DNA of 64,000 nucleotides from Campylobacter fetus subsp. fetus (GTDB lineage Bacteria; Campylobacterota; Campylobacteria; Campylobacterales; Campylobacteraceae): NCBI RefSeq assembly GCF_900475935.1, contig NZ_LS483431.1, positions 1,488,001 to 1,552,000 of the forward strand, read 5' to 3'. Shown piece by piece: positions 29,480 to 38,769 of this stretch (position 1 is its first letter; each line of letters starts with the position of its first letter). The notes under the pieces were generated by a model. It saw only the letters and a program-made list of their open reading frames with translations, ran no database searches and was not told where the DNA came from. The position numbers and the translations under genes were made by a program.

Positions 29480-30166
29480 ATGAAAAATAGTTTTAAAGAT
29501 TACGAAACAAATTTAGCAAAATGGGAAGAACTTGTTTTAAATGGCGATTTAATATATCCAAACGAGCATGTCGTGCGTTTTATTTTTAAAAATAAATTTC
29601 AAAGTGCGCTTGATTTTGGGTGCGCTACAGGAAGACATCTTGAATGCTTAAATAGAGCCGGAGTAAAGAAAATAATCGGCGTAGATATCAACCAAAAGCC
29701 TCTTGAAGTAGCTTTTGCAAGACTAAATGAGTGCGTAGAAATGGGGGGGGGTAGGCTCATACTTTTAAATAATAAAAATAAAAGCTTAAAAGATATAATC
29801 GGTGGCACCAAAGTAGACGCGATACTCTCTTGGGGAGTTTTGCATCTATTTACCCCAAATATCGTAGTAAATTTGCTAAGCGAGTTTAAAAATCATCTAA
29901 ATAAAAACGGTAAAATTTTAGTAAATTTTAGGACTCAAAACGATAGTTTGAAAAATGACGCTATAAATTTAGAACCGAATGTTTATAAAGTAACGAAAGA
30001 GTCTCATAAAGATCTATTATATACGTTTTATACTCTAGATATGATTAAAGATCTATTTGAAAAAGCCGATTTGAAAATATCAAGTATAGACAAAGAGACT
30101 TTCTCACAAAACAACGGAGATATACAAAATGAATTCTACATCACAGAGGCCGTACATAATAGCTGA
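29480..30166 (+). CDS. Class I SAM-dependent methyltransferase (paralogue B), phase-variable, ON
   Basis: 228-residue paralogue of the preceding gene with motif I ALDFGCATGRHLECLN (about 40-55), KIIGVDINQKPL and VDAILSWGVLHLFT. A nine-G tract (29743-29751) encodes Gly-Gly-Gly in a loop where paralogue A has NENGVKCEV. At 9 G the gene is in frame; one extra G gives an immediate stop, and one fewer gives a stop a few codons later, either way cutting the fold in half. It overlaps pseI by 38 bases. Confidence 0.88.
   Translation: MKNSFKDYETNLAKWEELVLNGDLIYPNEHVVRFIFKNKFQSALDFGCATGRHLECLNRAGVKKIIGVDINQKPLEVAFARLNECVEMGGGRLILLNNKNKSLKDIIGGTKVDAILSWGVLHLFTPNIVVNLLSEFKNHLNKNGKILVNFRTQNDSLKNDAINLEPNVYKVTKESHKDLLYTFYTLDMIKDLFEKADLKISSIDKETFSQNNGDIQNEFYITEAVHNS
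29743..29751. repeat. Phase-variable poly-G tract 3 (9 G, ON)
   Basis: Nine G in methyltransferase B. Ten G yields ATG GGG GGG GGG TAG, an immediate stop, and eight G yields a stop after about six codons. Confidence 0.9.
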
Positions 30167-31151
30167 AATGTCTGCTAATCACTGCGGAGATAAAAACTTA
30201 GCTTTTAAAATCATAAAAGCGGCAAAAGACGCCGGAGCCGACGCCCTAAAAGTGCAAACCTACACGGCCGATACTATCACGATAGATTGCAAAGATGAGA
30301 TATTTATGACTCAAGAAGGCGGTCTTTGGGCAGGACAAAGCTTATATGATCTATACAAAAAAGCATACACTCCTTGGGAGTGGCAAAGCGAGCTAAAAGC
30401 GTACGCCGATGAGATCGGGATAGACTTTTTCTCAACTCCGTTTGATTATAGTGCAGTGGATTTTTTAGAGAGCATTAACGTTCCTATGTATAAGATAGCC
30501 TCTTTTGAGGCGATAGATTATCCGCTCATAAGATACGCCGCTAAATTTAAAAAACCTATGATAATCTCAGCCGGAATTTCAAGCCTAGAAGAAATTTATG
30601 AAGCAATAGATGCTTGCAAAAGCGTAGGAAACAATGACATAACTATACTTAAATGCACTTCAAGCTATCCTGCAAAGATAGAAGATATGAATCTAATCAC
30701 TATAAAAGATATGCTTAAGAGATTTTCCCCTATGGGCGTAAAAGTCGGGCTCAGCGATCATTCTATGAGCTTAGAAGTCCCGATAACAGCAGTCGCGTTA
30801 GGAGCTAGCATGATAGAAAAACACTTTACTATAGACCGCGCTTTAGGCGGAGAGGATAGTGGATTTTCTTTAAATAAAGATGAGTTTAAAGCTATGAGTA
30901 GCGCAGTTAGAAATACTTATAAGGCTCTTGGAAGCGTGGATTATAGTATAAATGAAAGAAATAGAAGAAGCGCTAGATCGCTTTTTGTAGTAGAACGTAT
31001 TAAAAAGGGTGAAATTTTAACGCCGCAAAATATCCGCTCAATACGCCCGAATAACGGACTTCATCCTAAATTTTATGATGAAATTTTAGGAAAAACAGCA
31101 AAGAAAGATCTGGAATTCGGATATCCTTTAAGCTTAGACGATATAAGATAA
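30129..31151 (+). CDS. pseI: Pseudaminic acid synthase PseI (NeuB family)
   Basis: Condenses PEP with 2,4-diacetamido-2,4,6-trideoxy-L-altrose to pseudaminic acid (340 aa). The NeuB TIM barrel includes IIAEMSANHCGDKNLA (about 10-25), KVQTYTADTITI, FFSTPFDYSAVDFLE, KCTSSYPA and GLSDHS...EKHFTIDRALGGEDSGFS. The C-terminal antifreeze-like SAF domain has RRSARSLFVVERIKKGE and IRSIRPNNGL. LWAGQSLYDLYKKAYTPWEW is characteristic of PseI rather than sialic or legionaminic synthases. It closes the island, before a long hairpin. Confidence 0.92.
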   Translation: MNSTSQRPYIIAEMSANHCGDKNLAFKIIKAAKDAGADALKVQTYTADTITIDCKDEIFMTQEGGLWAGQSLYDLYKKAYTPWEWQSELKAYADEIGIDFFSTPFDYSAVDFLESINVPMYKIASFEAIDYPLIRYAAKFKKPMIISAGISSLEEIYEAIDACKSVGNNDITILKCTSSYPAKIEDMNLITIKDMLKRFSPMGVKVGLSDHSMSLEVPITAVALGASMIEKHFTIDRALGGEDSGFSLNKDEFKAMSSAVRNTYKALGSVDYSINERNRRSARSLFVVERIKKGEILTPQNIRSIRPNNGLHPKFYDEILGKTAKKDLEFGYPLSLDDIR

Positions 31152-31169
31152 ACTTATGAAGCCGAGGAA

Positions 31170-31196
31170 AAATTTGGCTGAATATCAGCCAAATTT
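31170..31196. terminator. Bidirectional terminator between pseI and gdhA
   Basis: Perfect 12-bp stem AAATTTGGCTGA / TCAGCCAAATTT with an ATA loop, located between two convergent genes and ten bases from the gdhA stop. Confidence 0.8.
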
Positions 31197-31205
31197 AGAT
31201 ATCTA

Positions 31206-32570
31206 TTAAACATATCCTTGATCTATCATAGCGTCAGCAACTTTTCTAAATCCTGCTATATTTGCTCCAAGAACAAGGTTTCCGGCATCTCCGAACTCTA
31301 CTGATGTATCGTAACTCTCATTAAATATATTTCTCATTATATCATGTAGTTTTTTATCGACCTCTTCAAAACTCCATTTTTGCATACTTGCATTTTGAGC
31401 CATCTCTAAACCGCTAGTAGCAACGCCACCTGCGTTCGCCGCTTTAGCAGGACCGAATAAAAAGTCTTTTTTGCTAATCATAAAATCTATAGCATCAAGA
31501 GTGCTAGGCATATTTGCACCCTCGCAAACCAAGCGACAACCGTTATTATAAAGAGTTTTTATATCCACCAAATGAAGTTCGTTTTGAGTAGCACTAGGAA
31601 AAGCTGCGTCGCAAGGTACGCTCCAAACACCGTTTGTACCTTCTTTATATGCTTTCACTGGAGTAAATACCGCATTTTTTCTAAAATCAGTATAGTCGCT
31701 AAGACCTTTTCTCTCTACCTCTTTTAAGCGTTTTAAAAGCTGAGTATCGATTCCATCTTTGTCGTAAACAAATCCGGTTGAATCACTAACAGTAATAGGA
31801 AGCGCTCCAAATTCATACAGCTTTTCTACAGTATATATAGCAACATTTCCTGCTCCGCTAACTGAGCATTTTTTACCTTCTAAAGAACCGCCTGATTTTT
31901 TTAACATTTCATTCGCAAAATAAACAGAACCGTATCCAGTAGCTTCTGTTCTAGCAAGGCTTCCTCCCCAGCTCAAACCTTTGCCAGTAAGGGCTCCATC
32001 AAATCGATTTGTTAATTTTTTATATTGACCAAACATATATCCGATCTCGCGACCGCCTACTCCGATATCGCCAGCAGGTACGTCTTTTACGTCGCCTATT
32101 AGCTTATAAAGTTCATTCATAAACGATTGACAAAACCTCATTATTTCGCCGTCGCTTTTCCCTTTTGGATCGAAATTAGCTCCGCCTTTTCCTCCGCCCA
32201 TATTAAGCCCAGTAAGCGAATTTTTCAAAATTTGCTCAAAACCAAGAAATTTAATTATATCTAAGCAAACTGATGGATGAAATCTTAAACCACCTTTATA
32301 AGGTCCAAGAGCTGAGTTGAATTCAACACGATAACCAAAGTGAGAACACGGCTCATTCTTATCATTCATATAAGTTACTCTAAACATCGTTGTTCTCTCC
32401 GGCATTACGATACGATCTATGATTTTATGTTTTAGATACTTATCTTCTGCGCTAAGAAGAGGTTCAAGACTATGTAAAACTTCGGTCGCGGCTTGTAAAA
32501 ACGTATTTTGCCCCGGACTTGTTTTTTTGATGTGTTCAAGTGTGTGATTGATGTATTCGTGCACTCCCAT
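31206..32570 (-). CDS. gdhA: NADP-type glutamate dehydrogenase
   Basis: Assimilates ammonia by reductive amination of 2-oxoglutarate (454 aa, hexameric type). Glu/Leu/Phe/Val dehydrogenase motifs are clear: GGLRFHPSVCLDIIKFLGFE, GGGKGGANFDPKGKSDGEI (catalytic Lys region) and the dinucleotide fold SVSGAGNVAIYTVEKL. Start is MGVHEYINHTLEHI, with a ribosome-binding GGAG upstream. It is monocistronic between convergent pseI and the mqnA gene. Confidence 0.97.
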   Translation of the reverse strand: MGVHEYINHTLEHIKKTSPGQNTFLQAATEVLHSLEPLLSAEDKYLKHKIIDRIVMPERTTMFRVTYMNDKNEPCSHFGYRVEFNSALGPYKGGLRFHPSVCLDIIKFLGFEQILKNSLTGLNMGGGKGGANFDPKGKSDGEIMRFCQSFMNELYKLIGDVKDVPAGDIGVGGREIGYMFGQYKKLTNRFDGALTGKGLSWGGSLARTEATGYGSVYFANEMLKKSGGSLEGKKCSVSGAGNVAIYTVEKLYEFGALPITVSDSTGFVYDKDGIDTQLLKRLKEVERKGLSDYTDFRKNAVFTPVKAYKEGTNGVWSVPCDAAFPSATQNELHLVDIKTLYNNGCRLVCEGANMPSTLDAIDFMISKKDFLFGPAKAANAGGVATSGLEMAQNASMQKWSFEEVDKKLHDIMRNIFNESYDTSVEFGDAGNLVLGANIAGFRKVADAMIDQGYV

Positions 32571-32677
32571 TTACAGCTCCTATATTAAAAATTTGTAATC
32601 TATTATATAAAAAAATATTTAAAGCTTCGTTTAACTTTAGAATTTATACCAATTATTTTTTCAATAATGTTACGAAT

Positions 32678-33361
32678 TTAAACACTGTTTGGATTAAATT
32701 TAAGATTTCTGGCTTTATTTAAGAATATTTTAAGAGATTTTTTCTCTTTTACACCTATTTTGTAGCTTATAAATTTAAGATACCATATGATATCATTAGA
32801 TTTCACGCCTCTGCTAATTGCATAATTATCAAGAATATATTTTGGTATCTTTATATTTCTATTTAAAAAAATTTTAATAATTTTTTTATAGCTATTTTTA
32901 TTTTTTATATAAGTAAATCTGCCAAATACGAACGGTAAGCCAGTTCTTTGATTCCAGATCTTGCCCATATCGTAAAACTCGTCTTCTCCACACTTCAAAT
33001 ACTCTATAAGTGCATTGTCTCCTATTATAACCTCTCCATCTAGTTTTAAAATTCGACTTAACATATTTGAACTCATTGATGCCGGATCTAAACTTCTTTT
33101 TGTATTTTTACGGACTAAGACCGATTTCACATCTTTTTTCGCGCAAATTCCAAAATCAAGCACTTTATATTTGCTTCGTCTGCTTTCTATACTTGAGATA
33201 ACAGCCGCATCTATACGCCTATAATAGAGATCTTTGCATAATTTGCTAGGTACGCCTTTTTTAAATTCAATACTTTTTTTAGCAGCGTTTTGTAGAGGAT
33301 AAGACTTCAAAAACACATGAAACGGAAGTAAATTTAGATAATCAATTTTGCCAAAAACCAT
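32678..33361 (-). CDS. mqnA: Chorismate dehydratase MqnA (futalosine pathway)
   Basis: First committed enzyme of menaquinone synthesis by the futalosine route (227 aa). N-terminus MVFGKIDYLNLLPFHVFLKS matches MqnA, with internal RIDAAVISSIESRRSKY and RTGLPFVFGRFTY typical of the periplasmic-binding-like fold. An upstream ATG would overlap upp by 40 bases. I chose 33359-33361 because AGGAA precedes it. Lies seven bases after upp. Confidence 0.9.
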   Translation of the reverse strand: MVFGKIDYLNLLPFHVFLKSYPLQNAAKKSIEFKKGVPSKLCKDLYYRRIDAAVISSIESRRSKYKVLDFGICAKKDVKSVLVRKNTKRSLDPASMSSNMLSRILKLDGEVIIGDNALIEYLKCGEDEFYDMGKIWNQRTGLPFVFGRFTYIKNKNSYKKIIKIFLNRNIKIPKYILDNYAISRGVKSNDIIWYLKFISYKIGVKEKKSLKIFLNKARNLKFNPNSV

Positions 33362-33368
33362 ATTTTTC

Positions 33369-33998
33369 CTAACAAACAGTGTTAAAAACTCTATCTCCAG
33401 CATCTCCAAGACCCGGAATTATATAACCTTTTTCATTTAAGCCTCTATCGATCGCAGCTGTATAAACTTCAACATCGGGATAGACTTCGCTAAATCTATT
33501 AAGCCCTTCAGGAGCCGCTAAAATAGATATGAATTTAATCTTTTTCACACCTTTTTCTTTTAAAAATCGAACTGCGTCTATAGCAGTACCGCCTGTAGCA
33601 AACATAGGATCTATAACTATTGCAATGCGTTCAGCATGATCTTTTGGAAGTTTTGCATAGTAAAACTCTGCTTTTAATGTTTTTTCATCTCTTTGAAATC
33701 CTAAAAATCCTACGCTAGCATCAGGAAGTAGTTTAAATACGCTACCAAGCATACCAAGAGCAGCTCTTAGAATCGGACATATCATTATTTTCTGAGCTAA
33801 TTTTTTTGATTTTGTAGTCGCAACTGGAGTTATAACCTCAGTATCTTTTAACTCAAAATCCCTACTTGCCTCAAAAAGCATTAGATAAGTTATCTCATCA
33901 ATTAACATTCTAAACTGAAACGGATCGGTATTTTTGTCTCTTAAAATGGTAAGTTTATGTTCAATAAGAGGATGCGATATTAGCCTTATATTTTGCAT
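33369..33998 (-). CDS. upp: Uracil phosphoribosyltransferase
   Basis: Salvages uracil to UMP with PRPP (209 aa). The PRPP loop IVIDPMFATGGTAIDAV is at about residues 126-142 and the C-terminal uracil-binding segment YIIPGLGDAGDRVFNTV is intact. Length and start (MQNIRLISHPLIEHKLTILR) are standard. Likely co-transcribed with mqnA. Confidence 0.97.
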   Translation of the reverse strand: MQNIRLISHPLIEHKLTILRDKNTDPFQFRMLIDEITYLMLFEASRDFELKDTEVITPVATTKSKKLAQKIMICPILRAALGMLGSVFKLLPDASVGFLGFQRDEKTLKAEFYYAKLPKDHAERIAIVIDPMFATGGTAIDAVRFLKEKGVKKIKFISILAAPEGLNRFSEVYPDVEVYTAAIDRGLNEKGYIIPGLGDAGDRVFNTVC

Positions 33999-34340
33999 TC
34001 TTTTTCCTTTATTGTTTTTACTTTCTTGCCTGAATTATACTGTAAATTTACTTAATTTGACAATTTCAAACGCAATTTAGCAAATGAATAATTTAAGAAA
34101 ATTTATACTAAATCATATAGAAAGTAAAGAATAATTGAAAATTTAGAAATCTAGTTCATCTGCATATTATAAAGAATATTTAGAAAAACTAAATTTATCT
34201 CGAAAAATCTATTTTTTGAATTTTTGAGTAGTTTATTTATAATTTTTAGTGCTAGTTTGCACCGGTTGAGTAATTTTAATTTAGTTTTATTCGGATTCGT
34301 AATAAAATTTTTACTCTATTTTGGATATACAAATATTAAA
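33999..34340. other. AT-rich intergenic region upstream of upp
   Basis: About 340 bases without a credible ORF or RNA gene. It should hold the minus-strand promoter for upp-mqnA in its left part (a GTATAAT on the minus strand lies near 34035-34041). The remainder is extremely AT-rich and otherwise featureless to me. Confidence 0.45.
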
Positions 34341-34369
34341 AATAGCTACCTATTTTTAAGATAGCTATT
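34341..34369 (-). terminator. Terminator after malic enzyme gene
   Basis: Hairpin AATAGCTA/TAGCTATT (34341-34348 with 34362-34369), 15 bases after the stop. On the minus strand it runs into TTTTTAATATTTG. Confidence 0.6.
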
Positions 34370-34384
34370 ATCAAATTTACTTAA

Positions 34385-35632
34385 TTAAAATAATTTTTTA
34401 AGCTTTTCTATATAAGCCGATTTATCAAAATCTTTAACCAAAGTAACTCCGTCTTTTACGGCTGCTTCGGCAACTGCCGGGGCTACTACCAAAAGAACTC
34501 TAGGATCAAATGGTTTTGGTATAATGTAATCTTTACTAAATTTAATATCTTTTTCGCCATAAGCTTCTAAAACGCTATCTGGTACGTATTCTTCGGCGAG
34601 CTCGGCTAAAGCATGCGCTGCCGCTATTTTCATATTTTCAGTAATTTTTGTAGCTCTTACGTCTAGCGCACCGCGAAATATAAACGGAAATCCCAAAACA
34701 TTATTTACTTGATTTGGATAGTCGCTTCTTCCTGTTCCCATCATTATATCATCTCTTACGGAGTGAGCGATTTCAGGCATGATCTCAGGAGTTGGATTTG
34801 CTAAGGCAAATATTATAGGATTTGATGCCATGCTAGCAACCATATCTTTGCTTAAAACACCGGCTTTTGAAAGACCGAGGAACATATCGGCACCTCTCAT
34901 CGCATCAGCTAAAGTTCTAGCGTCCGTATCTATAGCAAAATCAGCTTTTTCAGGAGTTAAATTTTCTCTTTTAGTATGTATAACGCCTTTGCTATCTAAC
35001 ATTACGATATGTTTTACACCAAGATTTCTATACATTTTCGCGCATGCGATTCCAGCCGCGCCGCTTCCGCTAACTACGACTTTTATCTCGCCAACTTTTT
35101 TGCCTGTGATTTTTAGAGCATTGATAAGTCCTGCAGTCGTTATAATAGCAGTTCCGTGCTGATCATCGTGCATAACTGGGATATTTACGCTCTCTTGAAG
35201 TTTTTTCTCTATGTAAAAACATTTTGGTGCGCCGATATCTTCTAAATTTATACCGCCAAATGTTGGAGCAAGAGCTTTGCAGATCTCAACTATCTTGTCT
35301 GGATCGTGCTCATCAAGCTCGATATCAAACGCATCCACGTTTGCGAATTTTTTAAATAAAACGGATTTGCCTTCCATAACAGGCTTTCCGGCAACAGCGC
35401 CTATATCTCCAAGACCTAGCACGGCTGTACTATCTGTGATAACTGCAACAAGGTTGCCTTTATTCGTATATCTATAAGCTAATTCGTTATCCGCTTCTAT
35501 CTCTTTGCAAGGCTCTGCAACTCCTGGACTATAAGCCACGCTTAAGTCATCTGCAGTTTTGCAAGGTTTTTTAACATTTATTTCTATTTTGCCGCCTTCG
35601 TGGTAGTCCAAAGCCCTTTGTCTTAAATCCAT
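34385..35632 (-). CDS. maeB: Malic enzyme (malate dehydrogenase, oxaloacetate-decarboxylating)
   Basis: Oxidative decarboxylation of malate to pyruvate (415 aa), linking the TCA cycle to gluconeogenic precursors. Motifs: [12 protein letters not shown] (N-terminal malic domain), [17 protein letters not shown] and the NAD(P)-binding [17 protein letters not shown]. The phosphotransacetylase-like C-terminal domain of long MaeB proteins is missing, so this is the short bacterial form. ATG at 35630-35632 is correctly spaced from AAGGAAG; the GTG two codons upstream lies inside that site. Confidence 0.94.
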   Translation of the reverse strand: MDLRQRALDYHEGGKIEINVKKPCKTADDLSVAYSPGVAEPCKEIEADNELAYRYTNKGNLVAVITDSTAVLGLGDIGAVAGKPVMEGKSVLFKKFANVDAFDIELDEHDPDKIVEICKALAPTFGGINLEDIGAPKCFYIEKKLQESVNIPVMHDDQHGTAIITTAGLINALKITGKKVGEIKVVVSGSGAAGIACAKMYRNLGVKHIVMLDSKGVIHTKRENLTPEKADFAIDTDARTLADAMRGADMFLGLSKAGVLSKDMVASMASNPIIFALANPTPEIMPEIAHSVRDDIMMGTGRSDYPNQVNNVLGFPFIFRGALDVRATKITENMKIAAAHALAELAEEYVPDSVLEAYGEKDIKFSKDYIIPKPFDPRVLLVVAPAVAEAAVKDGVTLVKDFDKSAYIEKLKKLF

Positions 35633-35880
35633 CTTCACTTCCTTAATTTTATCTTTGATAAATTTTGTAATTTACGGATTATAACTAAATTAGCATGAAT
35701 TATAATTAAATCTGAATTTAATATCTGAAAATTTAAATTTTGTGTTACTTTTTGTAATTTTACAAGATAAAACCTGAAAATTTAGGCTAACAAATTATTA
35801 TAATATATATTTAAATTTAAAAAATAAATTTGATAATTTTATACATTTATAAGATTAAATAAAAAATATAAATACAATAT

Positions 35881-36312
35881 TTATAAATTTTCTTTTGAAT
35901 TTAATTTTAAAATAAACTCTTTAAAATCTAAATTTAGACTCTCTATTTTCTGTTCGCCAAAAATTTCTATAAATTTAGAATTTAATTTTTGCATAGATTG
36001 TTCTATAATATCTTTTAACTCCACTCCGCTTTTTGTAGCTTTTAAATTCGAAGTTTTTCCTATAAATTCACGCTCAACAAGACCTCTATAAACTAGTTTA
36101 TCAACAAGTCTTGTTACGGTAGATGGAGACAAACACATTATACTAGCCAACTTGCTAGGACTTATGCCTTCGCTAAGAACTATAGCATGCAGCAAATAAG
36201 CGTGAGATGGCGAAAGAGTTGTCGGCATAAAATACTCTTTTGCAATCTCTTCAGAAATTCTTGAAAAGGCTTGAGAGCTAAAAAACAGACAAGCACCGAG
36301 ATAATTTACCAT
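35881..36312 (-). CDS. MarR family transcriptional regulator
   Basis: 143-residue winged-helix protein. Helix-turn-helix region ISPSKLASIMCLSPSTVTRL at about 54-73 with the wing VYRGLVEREFIGKTSNLKAT. ATG at 36310-36312 (MVNYLGACLFF) is preferred to an ATG 27 codons upstream because only the later one begins the conserved MarR N-terminal helix and has GGAT before it. It stands alone between AT-rich gaps of about 250 and 135 bases. The target genes and ligand cannot be inferred. Confidence 0.85.
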   Translation of the reverse strand: MVNYLGACLFFSSQAFSRISEEIAKEYFMPTTLSPSHAYLLHAIVLSEGISPSKLASIMCLSPSTVTRLVDKLVYRGLVEREFIGKTSNLKATKSGVELKDIIEQSMQKLNSKFIEIFGEQKIESLNLDFKEFILKLNSKENL

Positions 36313-36447
36313 ATTAAATCCAACTTTTTTATTTATTTGAATATACGAATATATTAAATTTGATATCTTTAAAAACAAAGAAATCAGAACCAAACTTAAA
36401 TTTAAAATCTAAATTTATATTAGCAAAATATATCTTTAATTTTAAGC

Positions 36448-37830
36448 TTAATCTAATTTTTCTAAAAGAGCGGCTATTCTAGATTTTAGCTCTTTTATAC
36501 CTATCACCTCTATAACTTCAAATATACTAGGACTAACTGCGCTGCCTGTTATGGCGATACGAATAGGCTGCGCTATGTCTTTTAGCTTTTTATCGCGCTT
36601 TTCTAAAAATGCTATGGTAATATCTTCACAATCTTTAGCTGAGATATTCTTATCTTCTAGGTTAGCGGCGTACTCTTTTAAAAGCTCTTTTGATTCAGTA
36701 TTTATAAATTTAGCAACAGCTTTTTCATCGTAAGTTTCGGGTGAATTTATAATATTTAAAGCCGAGTTTTTAAGCTCCACTAAAGTCTTACTTCTCTCTC
36801 TAAGCGAATTTAAAAGTAGCTCTCCTTTATCAAACGCTCTAAAATCGATACCGAAAAACTTCATATCATCAGCCAAACGCTCATAAGGCAGAGTTTTTAT
36901 ATAGTGCGCATTTAGCCAATCGAGTTTTGTAAGGTTATACGTAGAAGCAGACTTATTTATATCGTGCGGATCAAAGTATTTTAACATATCACTCATAGAA
37001 AAGATCTCATCATCACCATGGCTCCAGCCTAAACGTACAAGGAAATTCAAAAGCGCTTCAGGGAGATAACCCATACTTTTATACTCCATAACATCGGTTG
37101 CGCCGTGTCTTTTAGATAGTTTTGAACCATCACTTCCGTTTATCATAGCCACGTGAAAAAATTCAGGCAAGTTAAATCCGAGCGCTTCATAAAGTATGAT
37201 CTGTTTTGGGGTATTGCTAAGATGATCATCTCCTCTTATAACATGAGTAATTCCCATCAAAGCATCATCTATCACCACACAAAAATTATAAGTCGGCGTA
37301 CCATCGCTTCTTGCTATGATAAAATCATCAAGTATATCGGCGCAGTTAAACTTCACGTCGCCTTTTATACCGTCTTTAAACTCTATAGTTCCGTTAAGAG
37401 GCGCTTTGATACGGATAACTGGTTCGATGCCTGCTGGCGGAGTGCCGGTAAAATCCCTATATCTGCCATCATATTTTGGACGCTCTTTTTTAGCTTCTTG
37501 CGCGGCTCTTAGCTCATCAAGTTCTACTTTTGTCATATAACATTTATATGCTTTGCCTTCATCTAAAAGCTTCTTTATATACTCTTTATATATGTCAAAT
37601 CTTTTTGATTGGTAAGTTACTTCACCATCGTAATCTAGTCCGCACCAGTTAAATGCTTCTCTTATAGCAATTACCGCTTCTTCAGAGTTTCTTTTTAGAT
37701 CCGTATCTTCGATACGAAGTACGAATTTACCTCCGTTTTTTCTAGCATAAAGATAGCTATAAAGCGCGGTTCTAAGACCTCCGACATGTAAAAAACCAGT
37801 CGGACTTGGAGCAAATCTAGTTGTAAGCAT
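36448..37830 (-). CDS. gltX: Glutamyl-tRNA synthetase
   Basis: Class I aminoacyl-tRNA synthetase (460 aa). HIGH-type motif FAPSPTGFLHVGGLRTALYS (residues 6-25) and KMSKS-type motif DGSKLSKRHGA (about 243-253). Campylobacter carry two GltX paralogues, one charging tRNA(Glu) and the other mainly tRNA(Gln) before amidation; which one this is cannot be read directly. The neighbourhood (surA-like, accC, accB, dcd) matches one of the C. jejuni copies. Confidence 0.95.
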   Translation of the reverse strand: MLTTRFAPSPTGFLHVGGLRTALYSYLYARKNGGKFVLRIEDTDLKRNSEEAVIAIREAFNWCGLDYDGEVTYQSKRFDIYKEYIKKLLDEGKAYKCYMTKVELDELRAAQEAKKERPKYDGRYRDFTGTPPAGIEPVIRIKAPLNGTIEFKDGIKGDVKFNCADILDDFIIARSDGTPTYNFCVVIDDALMGITHVIRGDDHLSNTPKQIILYEALGFNLPEFFHVAMINGSDGSKLSKRHGATDVMEYKSMGYLPEALLNFLVRLGWSHGDDEIFSMSDMLKYFDPHDINKSASTYNLTKLDWLNAHYIKTLPYERLADDMKFFGIDFRAFDKGELLLNSLRERSKTLVELKNSALNIINSPETYDEKAVAKFINTESKELLKEYAANLEDKNISAKDCEDITIAFLEKRDKKLKDIAQPIRIAITGSAVSPSIFEVIEVIGIKELKSRIAALLEKLD

Positions 37831-37862
37831 AACTGTTTTATTCCTAATTTATTAAATTTGGG

Positions 37863-37868
37863 TATAAT
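37863..37868 (+). promoter_or_regulatory. -10 element of the surA-like gene
   Basis: TATAAT 35 bases upstream of the ATG at 37904, in the divergent gap with gltX, preceded by T-rich sequence as in Campylobacter sigma-70 promoters. AAAGG lies between it and the start. Confidence 0.65.
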
Positions 37869-37903
37869 TTTAACTCAAATTTGCTTTAATAAAGGTTTTA
37901 TTT

Positions 37904-38731
37904 ATGAAAAAAATCGTTTTTCTAACTGTTTTTTTACTCGGTATATTACACGCAGAGTACGTAAATGGTCTAGTTGCCATAGTAGAAAATGAGCCTATAA
38001 CAGACTATGAAATTCAGCAAGTGATGACTAAGATGAATATATCTCCAAACGATGCTTTAAGCGTACTTATAAGAGAGAGATTAGAAGATGCACAGATACG
38101 AACTCTTGGGATAAGTGCCGATAATTACGAAGCAGACGAAAAGATAGCAGCATTAGCACAAGCAAATGGCATAGACGTAACCACATTTAAAAACGTTATC
38201 GAGTCAAGAGGCATTAGCAGTGAAGACTTTAAAAACGATATTAAAACCGGTATTAAAAAAGAAAAACTATACGCTAGAATACTAAATAATCCTAGTCAAA
38301 ATATAACTCCTGAGAATGCTAGAAGATTTTACGAAGCAAATCCGAAAATGTTTGTACAATTTGAAAAAATATCTGTTACAAAATATTTAACAAACAATAG
38401 GCAAAGCCTCAATGAAATATCGAAAAATCCTATGAGCGTACAGCCAGGAGTAAGCATAGAAAATGTGGTATTAGAGTCAAAAGAGTTAAATCCACAATTA
38501 CGATATATACTTTTAAACACAAAAAAGGGCTCTTTCACGCCTATATTTCAAACAGCAGATGGATTTGAGATGTTTTATGTATATTCAAAAGAAGGATCTT
38601 ATCTGCCTGATTTTAACAGTATAGAAAAAGAAGTCGTAGCAGCTATGGCAAGTCAAGAACAAGAGATAGCGGTAGCCGATTATTTTAATAAACTAAGAGT
38701 AAAAGCAAACATAGAAATTATAAAAAGATAG
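37904..38731 (+). CDS. SurA-like periplasmic chaperone / peptidyl-prolyl isomerase
   Basis: Secreted protein of 275 residues: signal peptide MKKIVFLTVFLLGILHAE, an N-terminal SurA-type chaperone domain (VNGLVAIVENEPITDYEI onward) and a single parvulin-like PPIase region (about 150-245, with FEKISVTKY and GSFTPIFQTADGFEMFYV). Likely helps outer-membrane protein folding. By position beside gltX and accC it corresponds to the SurA-like protein Cj1289 of C. jejuni. Confidence 0.88.
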   Translation: MKKIVFLTVFLLGILHAEYVNGLVAIVENEPITDYEIQQVMTKMNISPNDALSVLIRERLEDAQIRTLGISADNYEADEKIAALAQANGIDVTTFKNVIESRGISSEDFKNDIKTGIKKEKLYARILNNPSQNITPENARRFYEANPKMFVQFEKISVTKYLTNNRQSLNEISKNPMSVQPGVSIENVVLESKELNPQLRYILLNTKKGSFTPIFQTADGFEMFYVYSKEGSYLPDFNSIEKEVVAAMASQEQEIAVADYFNKLRVKANIEIIKR

Positions 38732-38733
38732 AT

Positions 38734-38764
38734 AAATTTGGTATCAAATTTTGATACCAAATTT
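38734..38764. terminator. Bidirectional terminator between surA-like gene and accC
   Basis: Perfect 14-bp stem AAATTTGGTATCAA / TTGATACCAAATTT with an ATT loop, between convergent genes, beginning three bases after one stop and ending five bases before the other. Confidence 0.8.
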
Positions 38765-38769
38765 AAATT

